From: Methylovulum sp.
Lineage (GTDB): Bacteria; Pseudomonadota; Gammaproteobacteria; Methylococcales; Methylomonadaceae
Length of the DNA: 64,000 bases
Direction: 5' to 3'
NCBI GenBank assembly: GCA_030653435.1
Contig: JAURZI010000014.1
Span: forward strand, 38,111-102,110
In this document: positions 18,672 through 29,689 of the stretch, piece after piece
How positions within the stretch are numbered: position 1 is the first letter of the stretch
How the letters are laid out: every line of letters starts with the position of its first letter
Notes under the pieces: generated by a model
The model's database searches: none
What the model was told of the DNA's origin: nothing
What the model saw: only the letters and a program-made list of their open reading frames with translations
Translations under genes and position numbers: made by a program

Positions 18672-19603
18672 GACACACCTCTTTTAACCGTTCTTACTTT
18701 ACTCAAATACGGTGCAAAACCTTCTTTGCTAGTCCAGTATCTGATCAGATTGGTCACGCCGGTACTGGTTAAGGTTGCGCCTGCAAGACCATCAACCTGA
18801 TACTGCGAACCGGGCTTACTGTTATCAACAACACCTTTAATCAAGCTTAATGCCGGTTCACCCATATCGGCTTCGGCAATCAGGCCCTTATCCATAGAAG
18901 GCTGGTCTGTTTCGGCATACACTTTCTTACCTTTCCATAAAGCCCGCCAGTTTGGATTGACGACCTCGCCTCCCAGTCCCGGCGTTTCCGCTTGATCATA
19001 GAAGTTAATGCTTTGTACGGTCTGTCCGTCAGGATCCAAAGACAAGAATCCATACAAGGTTGACCATAAGCCGTAACCGTTGACCGGCAGAATAATTGAC
19101 TTTATCGCGCCGGCTTCTTTAACCAAAAATACTTTTGCATATTTGGCCTTAATCCGAATATGGGCAATATCCTTATCTTTCGGGATGGCTATGCTTTGCG
19201 CCGGATCTTTCGCTGCTTTCCGTTGATCGTAGTCACCGGCATTAATGCTTTCAACATAATCACCAGTTTCCAGGTCAACAATCTTTGCTTCTATTTTCTC
19301 GGCAAACGCCGCATCAATATCGCTGCCTGGTTCAAGCAAACCCGCCACATCGAGGATATTCTGTTTCATATCCAACTCTTTGTTATTGATTTGCAATGGC
19401 TTCAAGGCAACAGCCGCAAATGACACCAAAACGGCGCAAACCAAGCAGAGTGCTACAGCTATCGCAATGGTTTTTTCTAAACTATCATTACCTAAAGCAA
19501 GAATCCGATCTGCATAGGCTTTAAATTTTTGATAATTTTCGTTTTTTTCAAGAACTGCACAAAGTTTCGCATAATGCTCACATTGCTTTTTTTCATTAGG
19601 CAT
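18668..19603 (-). CDS. nqrC: Na+-NQR subunit C, with N-terminal extension
   Basis: A 311-residue subunit with one membrane helix (about residues 44-66) and a periplasmic FMN-binding domain. The covalent FMN site is the Thr in [12 protein letters not shown] near the C-terminus. Vibrio NqrC is about 257 residues; here about 40 extra, charged and helical residues with Cys at 8 and 15 ([17 protein letters not shown]) precede the membrane helix. The start is supported by AAGGA ahead of the ATG and an 8-base overlap with nqrB, and no later ATG, GTG or TTG exists before the helix, so the extension looks real. Confidence 0.94.
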   Translation of the reverse strand: MPNEKKQCEHYAKLCAVLEKNENYQKFKAYADRILALGNDSLEKTIAIAVALCLVCAVLVSFAAVALKPLQINNKELDMKQNILDVAGLLEPGSDIDAAFAEKIEAKIVDLETGDYVESINAGDYDQRKAAKDPAQSIAIPKDKDIAHIRIKAKYAKVFLVKEAGAIKSIILPVNGYGLWSTLYGFLSLDPDGQTVQSINFYDQAETPGLGGEVVNPNWRALWKGKKVYAETDQPSMDKGLIAEADMGEPALSLIKGVVDNSKPGSQYQVDGLAGATLTSTGVTNLIRYWTSKEGFAPYLSKVRTVKRGVS

Positions 19604-20798
19604 GACGTTTCATCCTTCTTCTAATATTGGCCTGAATGACAAAGTAATCGATGGTTGGCGCGAACATATTGGAAAACAAAATCGCCAGCATGATACCTTC
19701 TGGAAATGCCGGATTAACCACTCTAATCAACACCGTCATGACACCCACCAAAACACCGAACACCCAACGGCCGGTATTCGTCATGGCCGCGCTGACTGGG
19801 TCGGTCGCCATGAAAACCATACCGAAAGCAAAGCCGCCAACGGTTAAATGCCAATACCAGGGAAACGCGAACATCGGGTTAGTGTCGCTACCGATAGTGT
19901 TGAACAATAATGACGTAGCAACCATGCCGAGAAAAACACCCGCCATGATGCGGTATGAAGCGACCCGTGTATAGAGCAAAAATGCCGCGCCGAGCAGAAT
20001 GGCCAAGGTGGAAGTTTCCCCGAGACAGCCTGGCTCGAAACCAAAAAATGTTTGCATCCAGCTGTAATGGGCGGCATAAACTGCATCAAGGCCGCCATTT
20101 GCGGCAAGACCTAACGGGGTCGCTGCCGTATAACCGTCAACCACCACCCAAACAGAATCACCTGTAATAGAAGCGGGATAGGCAAAATATAAAAAAGCCC
20201 TCCCGGTTAATGCCGGATTAAGGAAATTTTTACCGGTACCGCCAAACACTTCCTTACCAATAACAATACCGAATGAAATGCCCAAGGCAACCTGCCATAA
20301 CGGCATGTCGGGGGGCATAATCAAGGTATAAAGCATTGACGACACCAAAAAGCCTTCATTGACTTCATGGCCGCGCACGGTTGCAAACAACACTTCCCAT
20401 ATACCACCCACAGCCAGCGTAGTGATGTAAATGGGCAGGAAGTACAATGCGCCATGAACCATACAGGATATCGGGTTAACCGGGCTATACCCGAACACCA
20501 TCATCGGGATGCTGCGCCAATTATCCGCCTTGTCCAACCCCAGTGCTTCCATTGCCAGATTGGCCTGATAACCGGTGTTATACATCGCCATCAAAACACA
20601 AAACAAGGTCGCTATCACGACAAAAGTCATAGTCCGCTTCAAGTCATTACCGTCGCGGACATGGGTACTGCCACGAGTCACATCAGCAGGTGTGTAAATG
20701 AAAGTATCAACCATCTCATAGAGGCCATAATACTTTTCAAGTTTGCCGCCTTTTGCAAAATGCGGCTCTATGCTATCTAAAAAATCTCTAGCCGACAT
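19596..20798 (-). CDS. nqrB: Na+-NQR subunit B
   Basis: A 400-residue membrane subunit with about ten helices; it carries covalently bound FMN, and the channel for Na+ is in this subunit. The flavinylation site reads DGYTAATPLG, a variant of the usual SGAT-type motif, with the Thr retained. The N-terminal cytoplasmic part begins MSARDFLDSIEPHFAKGGKLEK, as in other NqrB proteins. The start lies immediately after the nqrA stop. Function is not in doubt. Confidence 0.96.
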   Translation of the reverse strand: MSARDFLDSIEPHFAKGGKLEKYYGLYEMVDTFIYTPADVTRGSTHVRDGNDLKRTMTFVVIATLFCVLMAMYNTGYQANLAMEALGLDKADNWRSIPMMVFGYSPVNPISCMVHGALYFLPIYITTLAVGGIWEVLFATVRGHEVNEGFLVSSMLYTLIMPPDMPLWQVALGISFGIVIGKEVFGGTGKNFLNPALTGRAFLYFAYPASITGDSVWVVVDGYTAATPLGLAANGGLDAVYAAHYSWMQTFFGFEPGCLGETSTLAILLGAAFLLYTRVASYRIMAGVFLGMVATSLLFNTIGSDTNPMFAFPWYWHLTVGGFAFGMVFMATDPVSAAMTNTGRWVFGVLVGVMTVLIRVVNPAFPEGIMLAILFSNMFAPTIDYFVIQANIRRRMKRHA

Positions 20799-22747
<1,949 letters not shown>

Positions 22748-24883
22748 ATGAAAAGCCCTGAACGCCGTAAATTTATGCAATTAATGGGAACCGGCACCCT
22801 GGTGGCATCACTGCCCGCCAGCATAACCCGTGCATTGGCTATTCCCGCGAACAACCGTACCGGCACCATTAAAGACATTGAGCACATTATCATCCTGACC
22901 CAGGAAAACCGCTCTTTCGACCACTATTTCGGCACGCTACGTGGCGTGCGCGGTTTTGCCGATCCACACGCAGTAACCCTGCCTTCCGGCAAACCGGTGT
23001 GGCACCAGCCCAACGGTGCCGACGAATTGTTACCTTTCCGCCCACCGGTCGATAATCTAGGCCTGACTTTTCTGCCTGATCCGCCTCATGGCTGGAACGA
23101 CACGCATGCCGCCTGGAACCAGGGCAATCACGATCAATGGGTGCCCAACAAAGGCGCGGTTGCCATGACCTACCATACACGTGAAGACATCCCGTATCAC
23201 TTTGCCCTAGCTGACGCGTTCACCATTTGCGATGCCTACCATTGCTCGCTGATGGGGCCTACCGACCCTAACCGTTACCACATGTGGACTGGCTGGGTAG
23301 GCAACGATGGACAGGGGGGCGGCCCCGTCATCACTAACGCCGAGGCCGGCTACGATTGGCACACCTACCCCGAACGCCTGCAAAAAGCCGGTATCACATG
23401 GAAAGTCTATCAGGACATCGGTGACGGCTTATTTGCTTCCGACACCGTCTGGTGGGGTTGGACCGGCGACCCGTACATCGGCAACTACGGCGACAATTCC
23501 CTGCTATTTTTCCATCAGTATCAAAATGCCCAACCTGGCGACCCATTGGCTGATTTCGCTAAAACCGGAACAGAAATCAAGGCCCACAATCGCAACCCCC
23601 ACAAGTTGCTGGATATATTCCGCGATGACGTGCGTAACGGCAAACTGCCCCAAGTGTCTTGGATTGCAGCACCCGAAGCTTACACCGAACATCCGAATTA
23701 CCCAGCCAACTATGGCGCATGGTACGTCTCGCAATTCATCGAGATTTTGGCGTCCAACCCTGAAGTTTGGAGCAAAACCGCGTTGTTCATTAATTATGAC
23801 GAAGAAGGCGGCTTTTTCGACCACATGGTTCCACCTACGCCACCGCAAAATGCCGACCAAGGCGATTCAACCGTAGACACAGTCAACGAAATCTACCCCG
23901 GCGACCCCAATCATCCAAGCGCGCCTTATGGCCTGGGAATGCGCGTACCATTGATCGTGGTTTCCCCTTGGACCAAAGGTGGCTGGGTCAATTCGCAAGT
24001 ATTCGATCACACATCCCTCATCCGCTTCCTTGAACAGCGTTTTGGCGATGAATATCCCGATCTGATCGAGACCAATATCACGCCTTGGCGTCGGGCGGTA
24101 GCCGGCGACCTGACTTCGATATTCAATTTCGCCAACCCTAATTCAACCCCGGCATTTTTACCCAGTGCCGCCGCTTATCTGCCCCCTGACAAAAAGCTGC
24201 ACCCTGACTATCCTGTGGATGACAATCTCCCAGTGGTTCAAGAACTGCCTATGCAGGAGCAAGGCATCCGTCCAGCACGCGCCTTACCGTATGCGTTGCA
24301 CGCCCATGGTAAAGCCAATACCGCCAAAGGCACATTTAAAATTGCTTTCACCAATACCGGCACGGCAGCCGCTGTGTTCCATGTGCGCTCAGGCGACGGC
24401 GCTCTTGCTCCCCGCAGTTTCACCGTCGAAGCCAATAAGAATTTGATTGGCAATTGGAAGAGTGACGCGGGTTACTACGACTTGTCAGTCTACGGTCCGA
24501 ACGGCTTCTTCCGCGGCTTCAAGGGAAACACCTCCGGAGGCAATCCAGCCAACTTGGATGTAAGCGCCAGCTACAGCTACGATGAAACGAAAATCAGCAT
24601 CAAGTTGGACTTAGTTAATCTGTCCACACAGACAGCCAAAATTCATGTCCATAACAAATACACCGGCAAAAACTTCGTGAAAGAACTTAAGGCTGGGGAA
24701 TCCATATCGAAAAACTGGCCGCTGGCCCGCTTCTTCGGTTGGTACGATTTGACCATTACAGTCGAGGGTGATGCTAACTTAGAATACCGTTTTGCCGGTC
24801 ATGTCGAAAGCGGCAAGGACAGCTACAGCGACCCCATCATGGGCGGCCTGTGCAATTCTTTGAACGCTTGTGTAACCCTTTAA
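22748..24883 (+). CDS. Tat-exported phosphocholine-type phospholipase C
   Basis: A 711-residue secreted phosphoesterase of the PLC/acid phosphatase (AcpA) superfamily. The N-terminus has a twin-arginine signal (SPERRKFMQL, then a hydrophobic stretch to about residue 33). The catalytic domain starts IEHIIILTQENRSFDHYFGT, with the metal-binding Glu/Asn/Asp and the nucleophile region; FINYDEEGGFFDHM and FDHTSLIRFLEQRFG are further signatures. Two C-terminal beta-rich domains (about residues 520-610 and 615-700; DUF756 type) complete the bacterial PLC architecture. The family hydrolyses phosphatidylcholine or sphingomyelin. AAGGAG precedes the ATG. No neighbour suggests a dedicated role. Confidence 0.93.
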   Translation: MKSPERRKFMQLMGTGTLVASLPASITRALAIPANNRTGTIKDIEHIIILTQENRSFDHYFGTLRGVRGFADPHAVTLPSGKPVWHQPNGADELLPFRPPVDNLGLTFLPDPPHGWNDTHAAWNQGNHDQWVPNKGAVAMTYHTREDIPYHFALADAFTICDAYHCSLMGPTDPNRYHMWTGWVGNDGQGGGPVITNAEAGYDWHTYPERLQKAGITWKVYQDIGDGLFASDTVWWGWTGDPYIGNYGDNSLLFFHQYQNAQPGDPLADFAKTGTEIKAHNRNPHKLLDIFRDDVRNGKLPQVSWIAAPEAYTEHPNYPANYGAWYVSQFIEILASNPEVWSKTALFINYDEEGGFFDHMVPPTPPQNADQGDSTVDTVNEIYPGDPNHPSAPYGLGMRVPLIVVSPWTKGGWVNSQVFDHTSLIRFLEQRFGDEYPDLIETNITPWRRAVAGDLTSIFNFANPNSTPAFLPSAAAYLPPDKKLHPDYPVDDNLPVVQELPMQEQGIRPARALPYALHAHGKANTAKGTFKIAFTNTGTAAAVFHVRSGDGALAPRSFTVEANKNLIGNWKSDAGYYDLSVYGPNGFFRGFKGNTSGGNPANLDVSASYSYDETKISIKLDLVNLSTQTAKIHVHNKYTGKNFVKELKAGESISKNWPLARFFGWYDLTITVEGDANLEYRFAGHVESGKDSYSDPIMGGLCNSLNACVTL

Positions 24884-24915
24884 TTGTGCTAAAGGGAGCG
24901 TATATATAATGTGAG

Positions 24916-24960
24916 TCGGGGTGGGCAAGCGTCTTTTGGCTTGCCCACCGGTTGCCCCGA
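24916..24960. terminator. Perfect 11-bp hairpin after the phospholipase gene
   Basis: GGTGGGCAAGC (24920-24930) pairs exactly with GCTTGCCCACC (24939-24949) over an 8-base loop, and TCGGGG/CCCCGA just outside can add an outer stem across a small bulge. It starts 33 bases after the phospholipase stop, so it probably ends that transcript, although no T tract follows. Confidence 0.55.
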
Positions 24961-24964
24961 ATTC

Positions 24965-24999
24965 CATGTGGGCAAACGATAGAGCCGTTTGCCCACATG
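24965..24999. terminator. Perfect 14-bp hairpin, second of a tandem pair
   Basis: CATGTGGGCAAACG (24965-24978) pairs exactly with CGTTTGCCCACATG (24986-24999) over the 7-base loop ATAGAGC. It shares the core GTGGGCAA with the hairpin just upstream. It lies between the convergent phospholipase and DUF3553 genes and could act on both strands as a terminator; no T tract is seen on either side. Confidence 0.5.
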
Positions 25000-25009
25000 T
25001 CTATGGAAA

Positions 25010-26223
25010 TTAATCTGGAATAACGGATTCTTTCAGAAATCTACCGATATTGTAAAAATACGCATCGGTCAACCCTCGTGCCAATGGGTGTTGGCATATA
25101 ACAAATGTTGTTCTGCTAGTCTTTCTATACGCCCACCCTTCATTTGTCTGGAGAAAATCACCTACGATACTTTGCCAGTATTCTGGATAAGGAGGCGTAG
25201 TACCGTACATCACGACAGCCTTCGGTTTTAAATCATCAATCTGTTTCTTTAGCCAAGCAATTCGTCGAGGCACGATTACCTCGCGATAGCCAGACTTAGT
25301 AGGATAGAGATTGTCATGATCCCATGAGGCCAGATTCTTGTGAGGAATTGGCAACAATTCGAGGAGTGCAAGATCATCAGTCGCCAATCTCTCGACCTGA
25401 TACTATCGCACCTCTTCTATTCCGACAGGTAAATCGAAATAAGCAAATGCGGCAAGGATTGGTCCTTTCCATGTCTTTTGAATCTGAGGTGTTTTAAATG
25501 TAGTGTCAAACCACCTTGATTCACTTATCAGTCGATGAAACTCTCGAATATCCACAGTCGATAACTTACCTAAGGTTGACCAAGCATCAAGGCGGTCACT
25601 AAGAGACTCTTCTCCAACACCTTCCTCCATCCCTATAAACCATAAAGGAGAAGACAAATTGCCATAACCAAAGAAGGTTGCCATGTAGGCGTCAAGAAGC
25701 TCTGGCTCCGTTAGATGCGTCGAATTTATCGATAAAATTACGCTTTCTCTATTTTTACTGTTCTGATTCTCAATAACCTGAAGCGGCGATTTAGAACGAA
25801 TTGCTTGAGTTACCGCTACCAACCAACCTTGTTTGATGCAATAATCGACGAACCCGTGTCCACCTGCTGGATGGTCATGTCCTTTACACCAAACAACTAT
25901 TTGTTCAAAAGATGCTGTTTTTACTTCAGCAAGTTTTGATTCGATTTTATGCCACGTTTGCTTATTTTGATTAGCTGTCAACGTTGGAATCCTTCCGATT
26001 TGAAATCTACCAGTAATTTCTATTTTTATATTGTCAAGTGTTTGATTCGCAGATTCGTTGCCGACTACCTTAATAAGTTGAACATGCTTTGTGGAAAGCA
26101 ATTTTTCTCCCGCCTTACTGAAAAACACTTTAACGAAGTCTCCGTTAATGTTCTCAAGGACTTCGCCGAGACCCCAATCCTCTTTTTTGGGTGTCTTACA
26201 CGCTCTCCAATTGTATATTCCAT
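25010..26223 (-). pseudogene. DUF3553-type gene broken by a -1 frameshift and an in-frame amber stop
   Basis: The start is the ATG at 26223 with AAAGGAG at ideal spacing. Twelve codons give MEYTIGERVRHP, then the 0 frame meets A-AAA-AAG (26188-26182) and soon loses sense. A -1 slip at that heptamer continues the DUF3553 pattern (KKEDWGLGEVL, then VKVFFSKAG) and opens a frame of about 240 codons. That frame ends at TAG (25403-25405) after GIEEVR and reopens in the same frame as YQVERLATDDLALLELLPIPH down to 25010. The middle has PLWFIGMEEGVGEES and the end KPKAVVMYG, faintly like a uracil-DNA-glycosylase fold. Two lesions favour a decaying gene of about 400 residues; recoding cannot be excluded. 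Function unknown. Confidence 0.75.
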
Positions 26224-26336
26224 ATTCCTCTCCTTTTACCTCATCAGCAATTATCCAGGCTGGTTAGCCTACATCTTTTCTTGTAAGATAACTCAGAGAA
26301 ATCAAACCGAAATCTTAACAACTCTTCAGTACACCA

Positions 26337-26365
26337 ATGGCGTTTTGCTATCGCAAAAACGCCAT
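26337..26365. terminator. Inverted repeat between parE and the DUF3553 gene
   Basis: ATGGCGTTTTGC (26337-26348) pairs with GCAAAAACGCCAT (26353-26365) with a single bulged base and a TATC loop. It lies 24 bases after the parE stop, on the minus strand, so it is a likely terminator of parE, although the T-rich part is inside the stem. Confidence 0.5.
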
Positions 26366-26388
26366 ACGGAACTTGGTCATTAGCTTTG

Positions 26389-28278
26389 CTACACATCCGC
26401 CAAATCCCCCTTAGTTTCCAGCCAAGCTTTCCTATCCTGCGAACGTTTTTTCGCCAGCAATAAATCCAGTTGACCGCTGGTTTCGTCATTTTCGCTGATG
26501 GTCAATTGCACCAACCTGCGGGTATCCGGGTTCATCGTGGTTTCCCTAAGTTGCGAAGGGTTCATCTCGCCCAAGCCTTTAAAGCGTTGCACATTGATTT
26601 GCCCCTTAAGCTTTTCAGCTTTGATGCGATCCAACACGCCCAGGCGTTCGGACTCGTCCAGGGCGTAAAACACCCGTTTGCCAATATCGATACGATACAG
26701 CGGCGGCATCGCGACGAACACATGACCCGCCTCCACTAAGGCATTAAAGTGTTGATAAAACAGCGCACAAATCAGCGTGGCGATGTGGTTGCCGTCTGAA
26801 TCGGCATCGGCCAAGATACAGACTTTGCCGTAGCGCAGATTTTGCAAATCGCTGGAACCCGGCTCTATGCCCAATGCAACAGCGATGTCATGCACTTCCT
26901 GAGAAGCCATGACTTGGCTGGATTCCACTTCCCAGGTGTTAAGGATCTTGCCGCGCAAAGGCATAATCGCCTGAAAGTCGCGCTCACGGGCTTGCTTGGC
27001 AGAACCGCCTGCCGAATCACCTTCCACCAGGAACAATTCGGTGCGGGCAATATCCTGGGCGGAACAATCTGCCAATTTGCCCGGCAATGCGGGGCCAGAG
27101 GTAATTTTTTTACGGATGATTTTTTTATTGGCGCGCAGCCGTTTTTGTGCACTGGAAATAATAATATCCGCTATTTTCTCGCCTTCCGCCGGATGCTGGT
27201 TTAACCACAAACTAAAGCTGTCTTTGGCTACGCCCGAAACAAACGCCACGCATTCGCGGGAACTTAAGCGCTCTTTGGTTTGCCCGGAAAACTGCGGATC
27301 TTCAAGCTTTACCGATAACACAAAATGACAGTTTTCCCAGACATCTTCGGGTGCGACTTTTACGCCGCGCGGCAGGATATTCCTGATATCGCAAAACTCG
27401 CGCATCGCTTCGGTCAAGCCTGCACGCAGGCCGTTAACATGGGTTCCGCCTTGTGCGGTAGGCACAAGATTAACATAGCTTTCGGTCAGCATGTCCTGGC
27501 CGTTTTCCAGCGCCCAGACGATGCCCCATTCAACGGCTTCATGGTTTGCCGCACTATTTCCCATGAACGGCTGTTCAGGACAAAATTCGATGCCCCCGAT
27601 ACGATCCAACAAATATTCCTTAAGCCCGTTTTGGTAACACCAGACATATTCTTCATGGGTTTGCTCAAGCTTCAAGACAATTTTCAGCCCAGGGCACAAC
27701 ACCGCTTTAGCGCGTAAAATATGCTTAAGTTTTGAAACGGAAATCTTGTTCGAATCAAAATATTTTTCATTAGGCCAGAACTTTACCGCTGTACCGGTGT
27801 TGTTCTTACCCACAGTCCCGGTTTCAGTCAGCTCAGTTTGCTTGTCGCCATCGGCAAAATCCATGCGGTACACTTTGCCGTTACGTTTGACCTCCACTTC
27901 CAGCTTTGCCGACAAGGCGTTGACGACAGAAACGCCTACGCCATGCAATCCGCCTGAAAACTGGTAGTTTTTATTGGAAAATTTGCCCCCCGCATGAAGC
28001 TGGGTCAAAATCACTTCTACACCCGGAATACCTTGTTCGGGATGAATATCAACCGGCATCCCGCGGCCATTATCACTGACCTGTATGGCGCCGTCCTTGC
28101 ACAAAACCACATCGATGCAATCGGCATGACCCGCCATCGCTTCATCAACGCTGTTATCAACGACTTCCTGCACGAGATGGTTAGGCCGCATCGTGTCCGT
28201 GTACATGCCGGGACGCTTGCGTACAGGCTCCAATCCACTTAAAACTTCTATCGCGGCGGCATTATATTCATTGCTCAT
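26389..28278 (-). CDS. parE: DNA topoisomerase IV subunit B
   Basis: A 629-residue type IIA topoisomerase ATPase subunit that unlinks replicated chromosomes with ParC. The GHKL ATPase domain has VVDNSVDEAMAGHA, DNGRGMPVD and GGLHGVGVSVVNALS; the TOPRIM domain has the EGDSAGGSA and DADSDGNHI metal motifs; the C-terminal block RFKGLGEMNPSQLRETTM is also present. An in-frame start 21 codons upstream exists, but the ATG at 28278 (MSNEYNAAAIEVLSGLEPVRKRPG) matches the family N-terminus. The D-S-D-G-N-H-I form and the lack of the large GyrB insert identify ParE rather than GyrB. Confidence 0.95.
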   Translation of the reverse strand: MSNEYNAAAIEVLSGLEPVRKRPGMYTDTMRPNHLVQEVVDNSVDEAMAGHADCIDVVLCKDGAIQVSDNGRGMPVDIHPEQGIPGVEVILTQLHAGGKFSNKNYQFSGGLHGVGVSVVNALSAKLEVEVKRNGKVYRMDFADGDKQTELTETGTVGKNNTGTAVKFWPNEKYFDSNKISVSKLKHILRAKAVLCPGLKIVLKLEQTHEEYVWCYQNGLKEYLLDRIGGIEFCPEQPFMGNSAANHEAVEWGIVWALENGQDMLTESYVNLVPTAQGGTHVNGLRAGLTEAMREFCDIRNILPRGVKVAPEDVWENCHFVLSVKLEDPQFSGQTKERLSSRECVAFVSGVAKDSFSLWLNQHPAEGEKIADIIISSAQKRLRANKKIIRKKITSGPALPGKLADCSAQDIARTELFLVEGDSAGGSAKQARERDFQAIMPLRGKILNTWEVESSQVMASQEVHDIAVALGIEPGSSDLQNLRYGKVCILADADSDGNHIATLICALFYQHFNALVEAGHVFVAMPPLYRIDIGKRVFYALDESERLGVLDRIKAEKLKGQINVQRFKGLGEMNPSQLRETTMNPDTRRLVQLTISENDETSGQLDLLLAKKRSQDRKAWLETKGDLADV

Positions 28279-28665
28279 GGTTTGCTCAACATCCAGGTTA
28301 TTAGGGTTGTCGGCGTGCAAGCGCCGTTTAAGAAACTGCAAGGCAGCCAGTTTACAGCTTTTTCCTGCAATAATTGTAATCGTTGTTTAAAGCATTGGGT
28401 ATCAGCAAGCCGCTAACCAACACATCCCGAACGCTAGTAAGGGTTACAGTCCGGTCGGCATAGCCCGCCCATTAGCCTGTCATCATTGACTGAAACCTAT
28501 ACGCGTTACCGCATTGCCGTTATCATAACCCTTGGGGCTCAAGCGTCGGAAGCATAAATCCGTAGCGCTGCCGGATACAGAATAACAACCATGCTGCGCC
28601 TTAATCCTGGATAAATAATCCTGTCATGATTGCAATGGTATAAAGGTGGGCATTAAGAGGGTTCA
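28279..28665. other. 387-bp intergenic region upstream of divergent parE and esterase genes
   Basis: No coding frame, RNA gene or strong hairpin is seen. It should contain the parE promoter on the minus strand and the esterase promoter on the plus strand. GAGGG lies 8 bases before the esterase ATG. Confidence 0.5.
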
Positions 28666-29673
28666 ATGTCGGACGACAATAATAATATTAATAACAGCGA
28701 ACATAACTTTGATCCAAGCTACGGTTATTCACTCGAACAGTTATTGGCAGTACAGGCGCCCAAGGCGCCCAAAGATTTTGACGGTTTCTGGCAAAAACGC
28801 TATCAAAAAGCACTGATGCTTGCGCCGCAGCCATACGTCAGCTTGGTAAACAGCAATCACGCTGACTGGCTGATCTTCACTGTCAGCTATACCTCGACTG
28901 ATGATGTTCCGATTCGGGGCTGGTTGTTGTTACCTAAGCAGGGTGCGGTCAAACGCGGTTTTATTATCGGTCATGGCTACGGCGGGCGGGATATGCCGGA
29001 CTTCCACCTGCCGTTTAAAAACGCCGCCCTGTTATTCCCCTGTTTTCGCGGCCTTAGCCTGAGCGCCCAAACCGGCATGTCTGCCGACCCTTACTGGCAT
29101 GTACGGCACAATATAGATAATGTTGACCACTACATCCTGGGCGGTTGTGTTGACGATGTGTGGTTAGGCACCAGCGCGTTATTGGCGCTGTTTCCGCACT
29201 TAAGCGGCCACCTGGGCTATCTGGGCATCAGTTTTGCCGGCGGCATAGGTGCTTTGGCGCTGGCATGGGAACAACGTATTGCCCTAGGCCATTTTAATGT
29301 CCCCACGTTTGGCAATCACCCGCTACGGCTAAGGCTGCCGTCGCAAGGCAGCGCCAATAGCGTGCAGCAGTATTACCGTAACCATAAAAAACAAACATTA
29401 AGCGTATTACGGTATTACGATGCAGCAACCGCAGCGCGGCGCATCACCATACCCATACATTGCGCCTGTGCAAAATTCGATCCCTGCGTCGCACCGCCTG
29501 GACAATTTGCAATCTACAACGCGCTTCCGGCAAACAAGCAGCTGTTTGTGCTGGATGCGGGGCATTACAACTATGCCCGTCAAGCGCAACAGCAAGACGA
29601 ACTGCTCGCTGAGCTGGACACATTTTTTGCACCATTAAACCCATACGCCAACCCTAACAACCCATCACACTAA
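28666..29673 (+). CDS. Acetylxylan esterase-like alpha/beta hydrolase (CE7/AXE1)
   Basis: A 335-residue alpha/beta hydrolase resembling the AXE1/cephalosporin-C deacetylase group. The N-terminal PKDFDGFWQKRY and IRGWLLLPKQG segments, the FIIGHGYGGRD oxyanion region, the nucleophile elbow GISFAGG (Ser near residue 194), the late acid in AKFDPCVAPP and the His in DAGHYNY make a full triad. Such enzymes remove acetyl groups from sugars or antibiotics; substrate unknown. No signal peptide. A second esterase gene starts 17 bases downstream on the same strand, so they likely form an operon. Confidence 0.82.
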   Translation: MSDDNNNINNSEHNFDPSYGYSLEQLLAVQAPKAPKDFDGFWQKRYQKALMLAPQPYVSLVNSNHADWLIFTVSYTSTDDVPIRGWLLLPKQGAVKRGFIIGHGYGGRDMPDFHLPFKNAALLFPCFRGLSLSAQTGMSADPYWHVRHNIDNVDHYILGGCVDDVWLGTSALLALFPHLSGHLGYLGISFAGGIGALALAWEQRIALGHFNVPTFGNHPLRLRLPSQGSANSVQQYYRNHKKQTLSVLRYYDAATAARRITIPIHCACAKFDPCVAPPGQFAIYNALPANKQLFVLDAGHYNYARQAQQQDELLAELDTFFAPLNPYANPNNPSH

Positions 29674-29689
29674 CAACGGGAGACTTTGA

